A program made the translations under genes and the position numbers. Under the pieces are notes generated by a model. The model saw only the letters and a program-made list of their open reading frames with translations, ran no database searches and was not told where the DNA came from. Shown piece by piece: positions 52,109 to 62,925 of a DNA stretch of 64,000 bases (position 1 is its first letter; every line of letters begins with the position of its first letter). The stretch is from NCBI RefSeq assembly GCF_039542905.1, contig NZ_BAABIS010000001.1, positions 1,550,001-1,614,000 on the forward strand, read 5' to 3'. The DNA comes from Kitasatospora terrestris. GTDB taxonomy: Bacteria; Actinomycetota; Actinomycetes; Streptomycetales; Streptomycetaceae.

Positions 52109-52780
52109 ATGAAGCTGCTGAGCGTGAACGTCGGCAAGGCCGTCCCGGTCGAGTACACCGACGCCCCGTCGGGCACCACGGGTGTCGACAAGCGGCCCGT
52201 CGACGGTCCGGTGCGGCTGTCCCGGCCCGGCCCGAAGGGGGTCGGGGCGAGCGGGGTCGCCGGGGACGACGTCTGCGACCTGCGCTTCCACGGCGGGCCC
52301 GACCGGGCCGCGTACGCCTACGCCCGCGAGGACCTGGACTTCTGGGAGGACGAGGCGGGCCGCGCCTTCGCCGCCGGCTCCTTCGGCGAGAACCTCACCA
52401 CCGAGGGCGTGGACGTCACCAACGCGCTGATCGGCGAACGCTGGCAGGTCGGCGGCGTACTGGTCGAGGTGACCGGCGGCCGGATCCCGTGCCGGACGTT
52501 CCAGGGCTTCCTGGCCGAGCAGGGCTGGGTCAAGCGCTTCACCCGGGCCGGGCGGCCGGGCGCGCTGCTGCGGGTGCTCGAGGAGGGCGAGGTCCGCGCG
52601 GGCGACCCGATCGCGGTCGTGCACCGGCCCGCGCACGCGGTGACCGTCGGCACCCTGTTCCACGCGGCGACGCTCGACCGCACGCGGCTGGCCGAGACGC
52701 TGGTCGCCGCGGAGTGGATGGAGTCCGGACTGCTGGGGCTGGCCCGCGAGTACGCGGCGAAGTACGGCAGCGCCTCGTGA
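52109..52780 (+). CDS. MOSC domain protein, YiiM-like
   Basis: A 223-aa MOSC protein. The Cys expected to carry sulphur or the molybdenum-cofactor ligand is in GGRIPCRTFQGFL; the motifs RFHGGPDRAAYAYAREDLDF and SFGENLTTEGVD are typical. A C-terminal YiiM-type helical region follows (AETLVAAEWMESGLLGLAREY). It probably reduces N-hydroxylated bases or handles sulphur. No close regulatory site is seen. Confidence 0.92.
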   Translation: MKLLSVNVGKAVPVEYTDAPSGTTGVDKRPVDGPVRLSRPGPKGVGASGVAGDDVCDLRFHGGPDRAAYAYAREDLDFWEDEAGRAFAAGSFGENLTTEGVDVTNALIGERWQVGGVLVEVTGGRIPCRTFQGFLAEQGWVKRFTRAGRPGALLRVLEEGEVRAGDPIAVVHRPAHAVTVGTLFHAATLDRTRLAETLVAAEWMESGLLGLAREYAAKYGSAS

Positions 52781-52849
52781 GCGGTCCCGGGCCGCGGCGG
52801 GGGCGGTGTGCGCGTACGCGCCGGCTCTCCCGGCACTGAGCCGGGCCCA

Positions 52850-52870
52850 TTGCTGACACCTTGTCAGCAA
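52850..52870. promoter_or_regulatory. Dyad TTGCTGACA CCT TGTCAGCAA
   Basis: Perfect 9-bp arms around 3 nt, 16 bp before the -35 hexamer at 52886. A likely activator or repressor site for the secreted-protein gene at 53007. Confidence 0.6.
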
Positions 52871-52885
52871 GTCTCGCGGAACACC

Positions 52886-53708
<823 letters not shown>

Positions 53709-53727
53709 GCCCGCACACGCCCCCACC

Positions 53728-53768
53728 CGGATCCCCGGCTCCCACCCCCGTGAGGAGCCGGGGATCCG
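53728..53768. terminator. Bidirectional stem-loop
   Basis: A 15-bp perfect stem (53728-53742 with 53754-53768) and an 11-nt loop, between the convergent secreted-protein and lipase genes. Confidence 0.85.
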
Positions 53769-53773
53769 CGGTG

Positions 53774-55000
53774 CTAGCGGTTGCCGCGGGCGACCGAGTC
53801 GAAGAACTCCACGACCTGCGGGCCGGAGGCCCGGAAGGCACCGAAGTGGTCCGTCGCGCCCTGGTCGACCACCGGGACCTGGACCCCGTGGGCGGCGAAC
53901 CGGGCCGCGCAGGAACGAGAGTTGGCGATCACCACGTCGGTGTCGCCGGAGGCGGTGTACAGCCGGACGGGCACCCGGGGCTTCCAGTCGCAGGTGCCGT
54001 CATTGCTGCGGATCGCGTCGAGCAGCGCGCCGTCCGGGTGGACGAGCCGCTCGTGGAACGCGGGCGTGAGCAGCGACCGCACGTCGGGAGCCAGGGCGGC
54101 GACGATCTCCTCCTCCTGGTGCCCGCCGTCGAAGAGTCCTTCCACCACTGCCGCGTAGGGCGGCTCGAACACCTCGGCCGGGTCCTTGTAGATGGGGTGC
54201 AGGCGGTTCTGCGCGGTGAGCCAGTAGGACAGGTAGAAGACGCCGCTGATCGGGTTGACGCTGCCGTCGAGCAGTCCGGCCATCTCGGCGTGCTCGACGT
54301 CGTACGGACCGGAGACCGGGGCCAGCGCCTTGAGGCGGAAGGCGCGGTCGGCGCCGCGGTCGAGCTCCTTCGCGAGGGCGGCGGCGACCTGGCCGCCCTG
54401 GGAGAAGCCGGTGGCGTAGACGTCGCCGGTCAGCGGGCGGCCGAGGCCGCGCGCGGCGGTGCGGGCGGCGCGCAGCAGGTCGAGCGAGGCGGATACGGAG
54501 GACGCGGTGTCCATGTAGGGGTGGCGGCCGGGCCCTTGGCCGAGGCCCAGGTAGTCGGGGGCGGCGACGGCCCGGCCGGCGGAGGCCTGGAGGTAGGGCG
54601 AGAGCCGGCCGAAGTCCTCGCCCACGGAGGGCGCGTAGGCCCGGTTGACCATGGTGCCGTGGGTGTCGGCGACCAGGTCGAGGCGGCCGTGCCGGCCGTC
54701 CTTGGGCAGGACCAGCAGGCCGGTGGCGGTGGTGGGCGTGCGGTCGGGGGCGATGGTGCGGTAGGTGATCCGGTAGCCCCGCACGCCGTACTCGACCCCG
54801 GCGGTGTCGACGCCCATCCCGCCGACGAACGCCGCGGTCTGGGCCGTGGTCAGGTCGGAGACCGGGACCACCGAGAGGACCTCGCCGCGGTCGGGCCGGT
54901 GGGCGGCGGCCGGGGAGACCCCGGCCAGCACGCCGACCGCGGCCGCTGCCACGAGAGTTGCCGTGACCGAGCGGAGGAGTCCGTGCGCATGCATCGTCAT
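53774..55000 (-). CDS. Secreted LIP-family lipase (alpha/beta-hydrolase)
   Basis: A 408-aa exported hydrolase of the secretory lipase (LIP) group. Signal: LLRSVTATLVAAAAVGVLAG, cleavage near AAA. The nucleophile is Ser200 in TGFSQGGQVAAAL; the later acid and His (SGDTDVVI and ATDHFGAF) are in place. It carries the LIP-type segment APDYLGLGQGPGRHPYMDTA. ATG 55000 and ATG 54994 are both possible. It should act on acylglycerols or wax esters outside the cell. Confidence 0.92.
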   Translation of the reverse strand: MTMHAHGLLRSVTATLVAAAAVGVLAGVSPAAAHRPDRGEVLSVVPVSDLTTAQTAAFVGGMGVDTAGVEYGVRGYRITYRTIAPDRTPTTATGLLVLPKDGRHGRLDLVADTHGTMVNRAYAPSVGEDFGRLSPYLQASAGRAVAAPDYLGLGQGPGRHPYMDTASSVSASLDLLRAARTAARGLGRPLTGDVYATGFSQGGQVAAALAKELDRGADRAFRLKALAPVSGPYDVEHAEMAGLLDGSVNPISGVFYLSYWLTAQNRLHPIYKDPAEVFEPPYAAVVEGLFDGGHQEEEIVAALAPDVRSLLTPAFHERLVHPDGALLDAIRSNDGTCDWKPRVPVRLYTASGDTDVVIANSRSCAARFAAHGVQVPVVDQGATDHFGAFRASGPQVVEFFDSVARGNR

Positions 55001-55144
55001 ACCGACGACGCTAGGCTCCTGTCGCCGCCCGCCCCATCCGGCCGCCCCCCGGACTCCGGGGGTGGCTGTCCCCACCCCCGCCCGGGGGCCTGCCCACCCG
55101 GATCGGCCCCACGACGTCCAGCACCGACCGGAGCACGCACCGCG

Positions 55145-55699
55145 ATGGATCCCTCGCCCAGCAACTGGAACGGCCCCGCCGTCCACGCCGCCCTCGCCGC
55201 CCGCGCGGCGGCGGGCGCCCCCGACGGCTTCCGCGGCCGCGAGGGCCACCTGGGGGACGTGCTCCGCCCCGCGCTGGGCGAGCCCGAGGTGCGCGCCTTC
55301 GAGCAACGCCACGGCGTGCGGCTCCCGCCGTCCTACCGGGCCTTCCTCATCGAGGTCGGCGACGGCGGCGCCGGGCCCGGTTTCGGCGTGCTCGGCCTCG
55401 AGCAGCTTCCGGAGGACGAGGAGGAGGCGCTGTACGGCGAGCGCGTGGACTGCCTGCGTCCCGGCTTCCTCGCCGCGCCCTTCCCGTACCGTGCCGCCGT
55501 GCCCCGTCCGCCCCGCGAGACGCTGTGCCCGCCGGGCGCCCTGGTGATCACCGACTACGGCGGTGGCGACTACGCCCGGCTGGTGGTGAACGGTCCGTGC
55601 GCCGGCCAGGTCTGGCACGACGACCAGGTGTGGGCCGGCCTCACCCCCGGCCCGGACTTCCACACCTGGTACACCCGCTGGCTCGACCTCCTCCCCTGA
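55145..55699 (+). CDS. SMI1/KNR4 (SUKH) family protein
   Basis: A 184-aa SUKH-fold protein. The diagnostic pattern is EVRAFEQRHGVRLPPSYRAF followed by GDGGAGPGFGVLGL. SUKH proteins are often immunity proteins against polymorphic toxins, but also occur alone; no toxin gene is visible beside it. It is convergent with the APH-like gene, 15 bp away. No strong ribosome site precedes ATG 55145. Confidence 0.85.
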   Translation: MDPSPSNWNGPAVHAALAARAAAGAPDGFRGREGHLGDVLRPALGEPEVRAFEQRHGVRLPPSYRAFLIEVGDGGAGPGFGVLGLEQLPEDEEEALYGERVDCLRPGFLAAPFPYRAAVPRPPRETLCPPGALVITDYGGGDYARLVVNGPCAGQVWHDDQVWAGLTPGPDFHTWYTRWLDLLP

Positions 55700-55714
55700 C
55701 CGGCGCGGCCGGAC

Positions 55715-56692
55715 TCACCGCTCGCTGTGGTCGGCGAGCAGCCGGGCCTCGCCCAGGATCGCGCGGGCGGCCGGGAGTTCGCCGCGCGCGGCGGCCTGCA
55801 GGGCGGTCTCGACCCGGCGGGCGACGGCCCAGGCGGCGAGCCGCTGCGGCTGCTCGCCGAGGGTGTCGGCGACCAGCGCGAGCCGGCGCCCGAGGACCCG
55901 GGAGGAGGAGCCGTGGTCGAAGGGGTCGTCGACCTGCTCGATCAGCGGCCACGGGTCGTACGCCGGGTCGCCGATCAGCGGTTTGGCGTCGATCGCGAGC
56001 CAGGGACGGCGCCGGGCGGCCACCACGTTGCCGGGATTGAAGTCGCCGTGCAGCACGACCTGTCGGGCGGCGCTCGCGGGCAGTTCGCGCATCAGCCGCA
56101 CCCCGTACGCCACCAGACCGCCGTCGAGCCCGGCGTCCACCGGCTGGGCGCCGTGCGGCCCGCCGTCGGTGGCGGACCGCAGGCGGGCCATCCGCAGCTC
56201 GGCCAGGGCGGCCCGCTCGCCCGCGACGACGGCCAGCGGTTCGAGGGCGGTGTGCGGCGGCACGGGGGTGCGCCACAGGGTGTCCAGCAGTTCGGCCCCG
56301 GCCAGCAGGCGGCGTTCGGCGGGAATGCCGCGGGCGGCGTCGAGGGTGCCGCCGGGTTCGCAGAGTTCCAGCAGCATCGCGGAGTTGGCGGCGTCCTCGC
56401 GCAGCAGGCGGACGGCGCCGCGGCCGTCCCACAGGCGCAACGCCTCGGCCTCGCCGGCGGCCTCGCGGTGCGGCCAGGCGACCTTGAGCACCGCGTCGCG
56501 CCCGTCGGGCAGCCGGGCGGGTGCGACCCAGGAGCAACTTCCGCCGTGGTAGGGCTCCTTGAGCACGAGCTGCCAGCGGTCCCGTAATTCGGCGACCAGC
56601 GCGGGCAGTCGGGCCAGCCATTCGCGTCCGCTCTCCTTGCGGGCGAGCACGCTGGCCACCGGCAGGGAGGACGGGAAGAGTTCGACCGTCAC
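55715..56692 (-). CDS. Aminoglycoside phosphotransferase-family kinase (APH(6)-like)
   Basis: A 325-aa small-molecule kinase of the streptomycin 6-kinase type. The catalytic loop is VVLHGDFNPGNVVAA, the metal Asp lies in LAIDAKPLIGDPAYD, and the start of the fold holds the ATP-site Lys in DAVLKVAWP. I chose GTG 56692 (GGGAGG at 8 nt); GTG 56701 would abut the site. It may modify an aminoglycoside or a related metabolite; resistance cannot be claimed from sequence alone. It lies downstream of no other gene on its strand within 190 bp. Confidence 0.88.
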   Translation of the reverse strand: MTVELFPSSLPVASVLARKESGREWLARLPALVAELRDRWQLVLKEPYHGGSCSWVAPARLPDGRDAVLKVAWPHREAAGEAEALRLWDGRGAVRLLREDAANSAMLLELCEPGGTLDAARGIPAERRLLAGAELLDTLWRTPVPPHTALEPLAVVAGERAALAELRMARLRSATDGGPHGAQPVDAGLDGGLVAYGVRLMRELPASAARQVVLHGDFNPGNVVAARRRPWLAIDAKPLIGDPAYDPWPLIEQVDDPFDHGSSSRVLGRRLALVADTLGEQPQRLAAWAVARRVETALQAAARGELPAARAILGEARLLADHSER

Positions 56693-56889
56693 CGGCCCCA
56701 CCTCCCGGCCGTTGCGAAGATGCTGTGGTGCGTCATGCCCGACTCCCTCCCACTCCCCCGGCGGTCCCGCAGTCCCACGCCGCCTCCGCCGCTCGTACCC
56801 GCCTGGCGGGCGCGAAACGCCGTCGCGCGCCCGCGCGTTGTCCGGGGCTGTCGGCGGCCCGCCCGGCGGTCACGGGTTCCGGTTCCCCT

Positions 56890-58161
56890 TCAGCGCCGCG
56901 CCGGGACGCCGACGGGTTCGGGTACCGCCGCCGGCGCCGCGCCGCCTCCGGCGCCGGCCACCGCGTCCACCGCTTCCCCGGCGGACACGACCGCCGGCTC
57001 CCCGGTCCGGCCGCGGATCGGCATGCCGACCAGCAGCGCGAGTGCGATCAGCAGGTAGGCGTTGCCGCCGAGCAGGACACCGATCCCGTGCCCCGGGACG
57101 TTCCACCAGAGCCAGACCACACCGCTGCACAGCACCGCCTGGGCCGTCCAGAAGGCGGTCAACAGCCTTCGGCGCCTGGCCCGTTGCGGGCTTCGCAGGC
57201 CGGTGTCGGCGAGGACCACCAGGGCGGGCAGCAGCCAGACCAGGTGGTGCACCCAGGTGATCGGGCTGACCAGGCAGCAGGCGGTGCCGGTGAGCGCGTA
57301 CCCGGCGAGCCGGTCGCCGGCCCGGTGGGCGAGCCGCACCCGGTACGCCCAGACCGCCAGTACCACCAGCGAGGACGCCAACCAGATGGCCCGGCCGGGC
57401 AGTTCGGGGCCGAGGCGGGCGATGCCGCCCTGCAGCGACTGGTTGGAGATGTAGCCGAAGGCGCCGACCCGGTCGGTGTCCCACAGCGCCCGGGTCCAGA
57501 ACGCGCCGGACTCGCGCGGCGCCGCGAGGTGGCCCACGGCGGTCGCGGCCACGGCCACCAGCAGCGCCACCCCGGCGGCGCGCCGCCGGGTGAGCAGCAG
57601 GTACCCGATGAACAGCGCGGGGGTCAGCTTGAACGCGGCGGCCAGCCCGATCCCGATGCCGGCGCACCGGCTCCACCGTCCCTGCGCCAGCTTCCAGTCG
57701 GCGAGCACCAGGGCCACCAGCAGCAGGTTGACCTGGCCGAAGCTGACGGTGTCGCGGACCGGGTTGAGCAGGGCGCACAGGCAGGCGCTCAGACCGAAGG
57801 CGTACCAGCGGTTCCAGCCCTGGCGGCGGGCGATCGGGTCGACCGTCCAGTACAGCAGCAGGGCGGTGGCGACCGTGCTGAGCGCGACGCTGACCGCGAC
57901 GGCCGGGTGCCAGCCGAGCAGCAGCATCGGCAGCATGCAGAACGCGGCGAACGGCGGGTAGGTGAAGCCGTAGACGGTGCCGGGCCGCAGGTAGTCGTAG
58001 ATCGCGCCGGTCTGCTGCCAGTGGTGCACGGTGCCGTAGTAGACGCCGACGTCGAACCAGCCGCGGTGGCCCGGGATGACCGCGAGGACCACGGCGGTCG
58101 CGGTGACGGCGGCGGCCAGGGTGGTGATCCGGCCGGCGGTGGTGGTGGGTGCGATCCTCAA
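56890..58161 (-). CDS. GT87-type (DUF2029) mannosyltransferase
   Basis: A 423-aa membrane glycosyltransferase with about ten hydrophobic segments, of the GT87 group that uses polyprenyl-phospho-mannose to add alpha-linked mannose outside the cell. The first loop holds the catalytic Asp region (GHRGWFDVGVYYGTV) and the later YGFTYPPFAAF; PITWVHHLVWLLP near the C terminus is also typical. TTG 58161 overlaps the stop of the upstream gene (TTGA), so both are translated together. The C-terminal tail is Ala/Gly-rich. Confidence 0.88.
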   Translation of the reverse strand: MRIAPTTTAGRITTLAAAVTATAVVLAVIPGHRGWFDVGVYYGTVHHWQQTGAIYDYLRPGTVYGFTYPPFAAFCMLPMLLLGWHPAVAVSVALSTVATALLLYWTVDPIARRQGWNRWYAFGLSACLCALLNPVRDTVSFGQVNLLLVALVLADWKLAQGRWSRCAGIGIGLAAAFKLTPALFIGYLLLTRRRAAGVALLVAVAATAVGHLAAPRESGAFWTRALWDTDRVGAFGYISNQSLQGGIARLGPELPGRAIWLASSLVVLAVWAYRVRLAHRAGDRLAGYALTGTACCLVSPITWVHHLVWLLPALVVLADTGLRSPQRARRRRLLTAFWTAQAVLCSGVVWLWWNVPGHGIGVLLGGNAYLLIALALLVGMPIRGRTGEPAVVSAGEAVDAVAGAGGGAAPAAVPEPVGVPARR

Positions 58162-59681
58162 CGGGCGGCCCGCCCGGCGGCCCGGACCAGCGGCATCCCG
58201 ACGGCCTGCTCCACCTTGACGGGCTGCTCCACGTCGACGGGCTGCTTCACGTCGGCGACGGCGCGGTCCGGTCGCAGCACCGCGCCGGCGGCCACCAGCA
58301 GGGCGGTCACCACCCCGGCGGCGGCCAGCCCGAGTGCCCGGCCGCCGGGGGTCCAGCCGTCGGGGAAGACGCTGAACGCCAGCGCCGCGCAGGCGCCCGC
58401 GGTCCACCACCGGATCCGGACCGTGCCGCCGGCCGCCGCGGCGAGCAGCGGCACCGCCCACAGGGCGTACCAGGGCCGGACGGCCGGTCCGAGGACGACC
58501 ACCGCGGCGAGCGCGAGGCCGGTGGCGTGCACGGCTCCGAGCCGGCCCGTCCCCACCCGGTGGGCGAGCACCGCGCAGACCGCCGCGGCCACCGCCGAGC
58601 CGGCCCAGCGGGCGACGGTGACCACCCGGTCCGGTTCGGCGAAGCCGCGGGCGACCAGCCGGCCGACGGCGGTCACCGGCGACCAGCTGCCCGCCGAGGC
58701 GGGGGTGCCGAGCGCGTCCAGCCAGCCGAAACCGGTGCCGCTGACCGCGGTCACCAGCACCGTGGTGGCGACCGCCGCCACCAGGACGGCGAACGCGGCG
58801 TCGGCGCCGGCCAGCAGCCCGCCGCGCCGGCCGGTGCGCCCGTGGCCCAGCCACCACACCGCCGGCAGCGCGAGCACCGCCGGGACCTTCACCAGGGCGG
58901 CCAGGGTGACCAGGACGGCGCCGAGCACCGGCGAGCGGCGGGCGGCGAGCAGCCCGCCGAGCAGCAGCGGCAGCAGCAGCGCCTCGTTGTGGGCGCCGGC
59001 GACCAGGTGGAGCAGCAGCAGCGGGTTGAGCGCGCCGAGCCACAGCGCGGTCTGCGGCGCCACCCGGCAGGCCCGGGCGAGCCGGGGCAGCAGCGCCACC
59101 AGGGCGAGCGTGCCGACGAGCGCGGTCGCCCGCAGCGCGATCGGCCCGACGACCGGATCGCTGCCCGCCCAGCCGTGCGCGGCCCGGGCCAGCAGCAGGA
59201 ACAGCGGCCCGTACGGCGTGGGGGTGTGCCGCCACACCTCGGGGACCTGGTCGGCCTCGGGGCCGCCGAGGTCGGCCGGGCCGTGGGTGTAGACGTCGAG
59301 TCCGGCGTCCAGCAGCGCGCCCTGGGCGAGGTAGCTGTAGACGTCGCGGCTGAACAGCGGCGGGGCGAGCAGCAGCGGCGCGGCCCAGCAGGCCAGCGTG
59401 GCGCACAGCCAACCGACCGACGGGGTACGGCCGGAGGCGACCGGCGGGGTACGGCCGGAGGCGACCGAGCGGCCGAGCAGCAGCCAGGCAGCGGTGAGCA
59501 GGGCGACCCCGAACCAGGTGAGCGCCACCCCTCCGCCGAGGTACGGCGGCCCGTCCAGGGAGGCGCCCGGGCCTCGCGGGAGGGCGCCGGAGCGCTGGCC
59601 GCCGGCGGCCAGCGCGAGCGAACCCGCCAGCCCCGACCATCGGCACCAGCGCGGCTCGGCAGTCAGGGCCCAGTTCGGCAT
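58158..59681 (-). CDS. MptB-like alpha-1,6-mannosyltransferase (GT-C)
   Basis: A 507-aa polytopic membrane glycosyltransferase with about 12 hydrophobic segments. The first large loop contains APPLFSRDVYSYLAQGALLD, the acidic motif of polyprenyl-phosphate-sugar-dependent GT-C enzymes of the MptA/MptB group, and PTPYGPLFLLLARAAHG. An in-frame 24-bp repeat at 59421 and 59445 gives ASGRTPPVASGRTPSV in a loop. No good ribosome site precedes ATG 59681. It is coupled to the GT87 gene and likely works on the same cell-surface mannan. Confidence 0.88.
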   Translation of the reverse strand: MPNWALTAEPRWCRWSGLAGSLALAAGGQRSGALPRGPGASLDGPPYLGGGVALTWFGVALLTAAWLLLGRSVASGRTPPVASGRTPSVGWLCATLACWAAPLLLAPPLFSRDVYSYLAQGALLDAGLDVYTHGPADLGGPEADQVPEVWRHTPTPYGPLFLLLARAAHGWAGSDPVVGPIALRATALVGTLALVALLPRLARACRVAPQTALWLGALNPLLLLHLVAGAHNEALLLPLLLGGLLAARRSPVLGAVLVTLAALVKVPAVLALPAVWWLGHGRTGRRGGLLAGADAAFAVLVAAVATTVLVTAVSGTGFGWLDALGTPASAGSWSPVTAVGRLVARGFAEPDRVVTVARWAGSAVAAAVCAVLAHRVGTGRLGAVHATGLALAAVVVLGPAVRPWYALWAVPLLAAAAGGTVRIRWWTAGACAALAFSVFPDGWTPGGRALGLAAAGVVTALLVAAGAVLRPDRAVADVKQPVDVEQPVKVEQAVGMPLVRAAGRAAR

Positions 59682-59958
59682 GCGGGGAACGGTGACAGGC
59701 CCCGATGTCCACCGGTGGAAGCGCCAACGACCGCCAGGTGACCGGAGGTTGACCGGATCACTCGGGCCTGCGCGGACGGCCCGGAGGGCACTTCCTGCCA
59801 TTCAGCGGGTGCACATCCGAAATCCCTCGGGCGGCCATCTCGATTCCAGCCGGATCGGGGAGACATACGGGGGACGCGAACCGCCCGGCCCGCACACCGG
59901 CCCGATCCGGGCGGTCCCCGCGGCCGGTTCCCGCGTCAGGTTCGCGCCGTCCGCCCGC

Positions 59959-59988
59959 TTCCACCGGGGTCCATCGAGGTCCACCGAG
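59959..59988 (+). promoter_or_regulatory. Three 10-bp direct repeats before olsB
   Basis: TTCCACCGGG, GTCCATCGAG and GTCCACCGAG follow one another without gaps and end 28 bp before ATG 60017. They resemble PhoP-type direct repeats in sequence but have a 10-bp rather than 11-bp step. I see nothing else clear in the 335-bp gap from 59682. Confidence 0.4.
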
Positions 59989-60016
59989 CCCGCCGTCCGA
60001 TCACGGAGAGTCCGCC

Positions 60017-62174
<2,158 letters not shown>

Positions 62175-62226
62175 ACGCCGCCGAATTCGCTGGGCACCCA
62201 GGGGCAGTCCCGCCATACTGACCGCC

Positions 62227-62259
62227 ATGCGTTCCCCCCGCACGCGGCCCCGCCGATGA
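62227..62259 (+). CDS. Ten-codon leader ORF overlapping the next start
   Basis: ATG followed by nine codons (MRSPRTRPRR) and TGA; the TGA shares ATGA with the start of the 62-aa protein at 62256. Five of the ten residues are Arg. It has no clear ribosome site, so whether it is translated is uncertain. Confidence 0.35.
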   Translation: MRSPRTRPRR

Positions 62260-62444
62260 GCCGCCGCCGCTACGTCGCCCGCGGCGTGCCCGGTGGCTAC
62301 CGCATCTGGGACAACAAGGTCCGCCGCTACTGGGGCGAGCACTACCAGCTCTGCCCCGACGACCTGGTCCACGAGCTCAACTCCACCGCCGACCCCGCCC
62401 GCCTCACCCGACTCGCCCGCCACTACCGCGCCCTGAAGCGCTGA
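62256..62444 (+). CDS. Small basic protein, 62 aa
   Basis: A basic protein rich in Arg and aromatic residues (MSRRRYVARGVPGGYRIWDN, then VRRYWGEHYQLCPDDLVHEL). Homologues of about this size and start recur in streptomycetes as far as I recall, with unknown role. No ribosome site is visible; translation may be coupled to the short ORF at 62227. The gap from 62445 to 62587 holds no convincing gene, only a short open stretch. Confidence 0.5.
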   Translation: MSRRRYVARGVPGGYRIWDNKVRRYWGEHYQLCPDDLVHELNSTADPARLTRLARHYRALKR

Positions 62445-62587
62445 AGGACTGATCGCCGTCAAGGCGACCACCTCGGTCGACGGGGACCTGCGCCGGGTGC
62501 TCCCCCACCTGGAGGGCGGCACCGACACTGCCGTCTTCGGCTGCGTGGTCCCGGCAGGTGCGTGGCGCAGGAGCCGAGCAGGAGGCC

Positions 62588-62897
<310 letters not shown>

Positions 62898-62925
62898 CAA
62901 CCGAGGCCCGTCCCGGACGATTCCC

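Noticed and set aside
59682..60016. Riboswitch (for example cyclic-di-AMP type) in the gap before olsB
   Set aside because: Some G-runs such as GGGGAGAC and GGGGGA are present, but I could not build the required paired elements, and the gap is mostly explained by GC-rich spacer and the 10-bp repeats.
62445..62587. Gene fragment between the 62-aa protein and CstR copy 2
   Set aside because: One frame reads AVKATTSVDGDLRRVLPHLE and is protein-like, but it has no start, no end feature and no recognised family.
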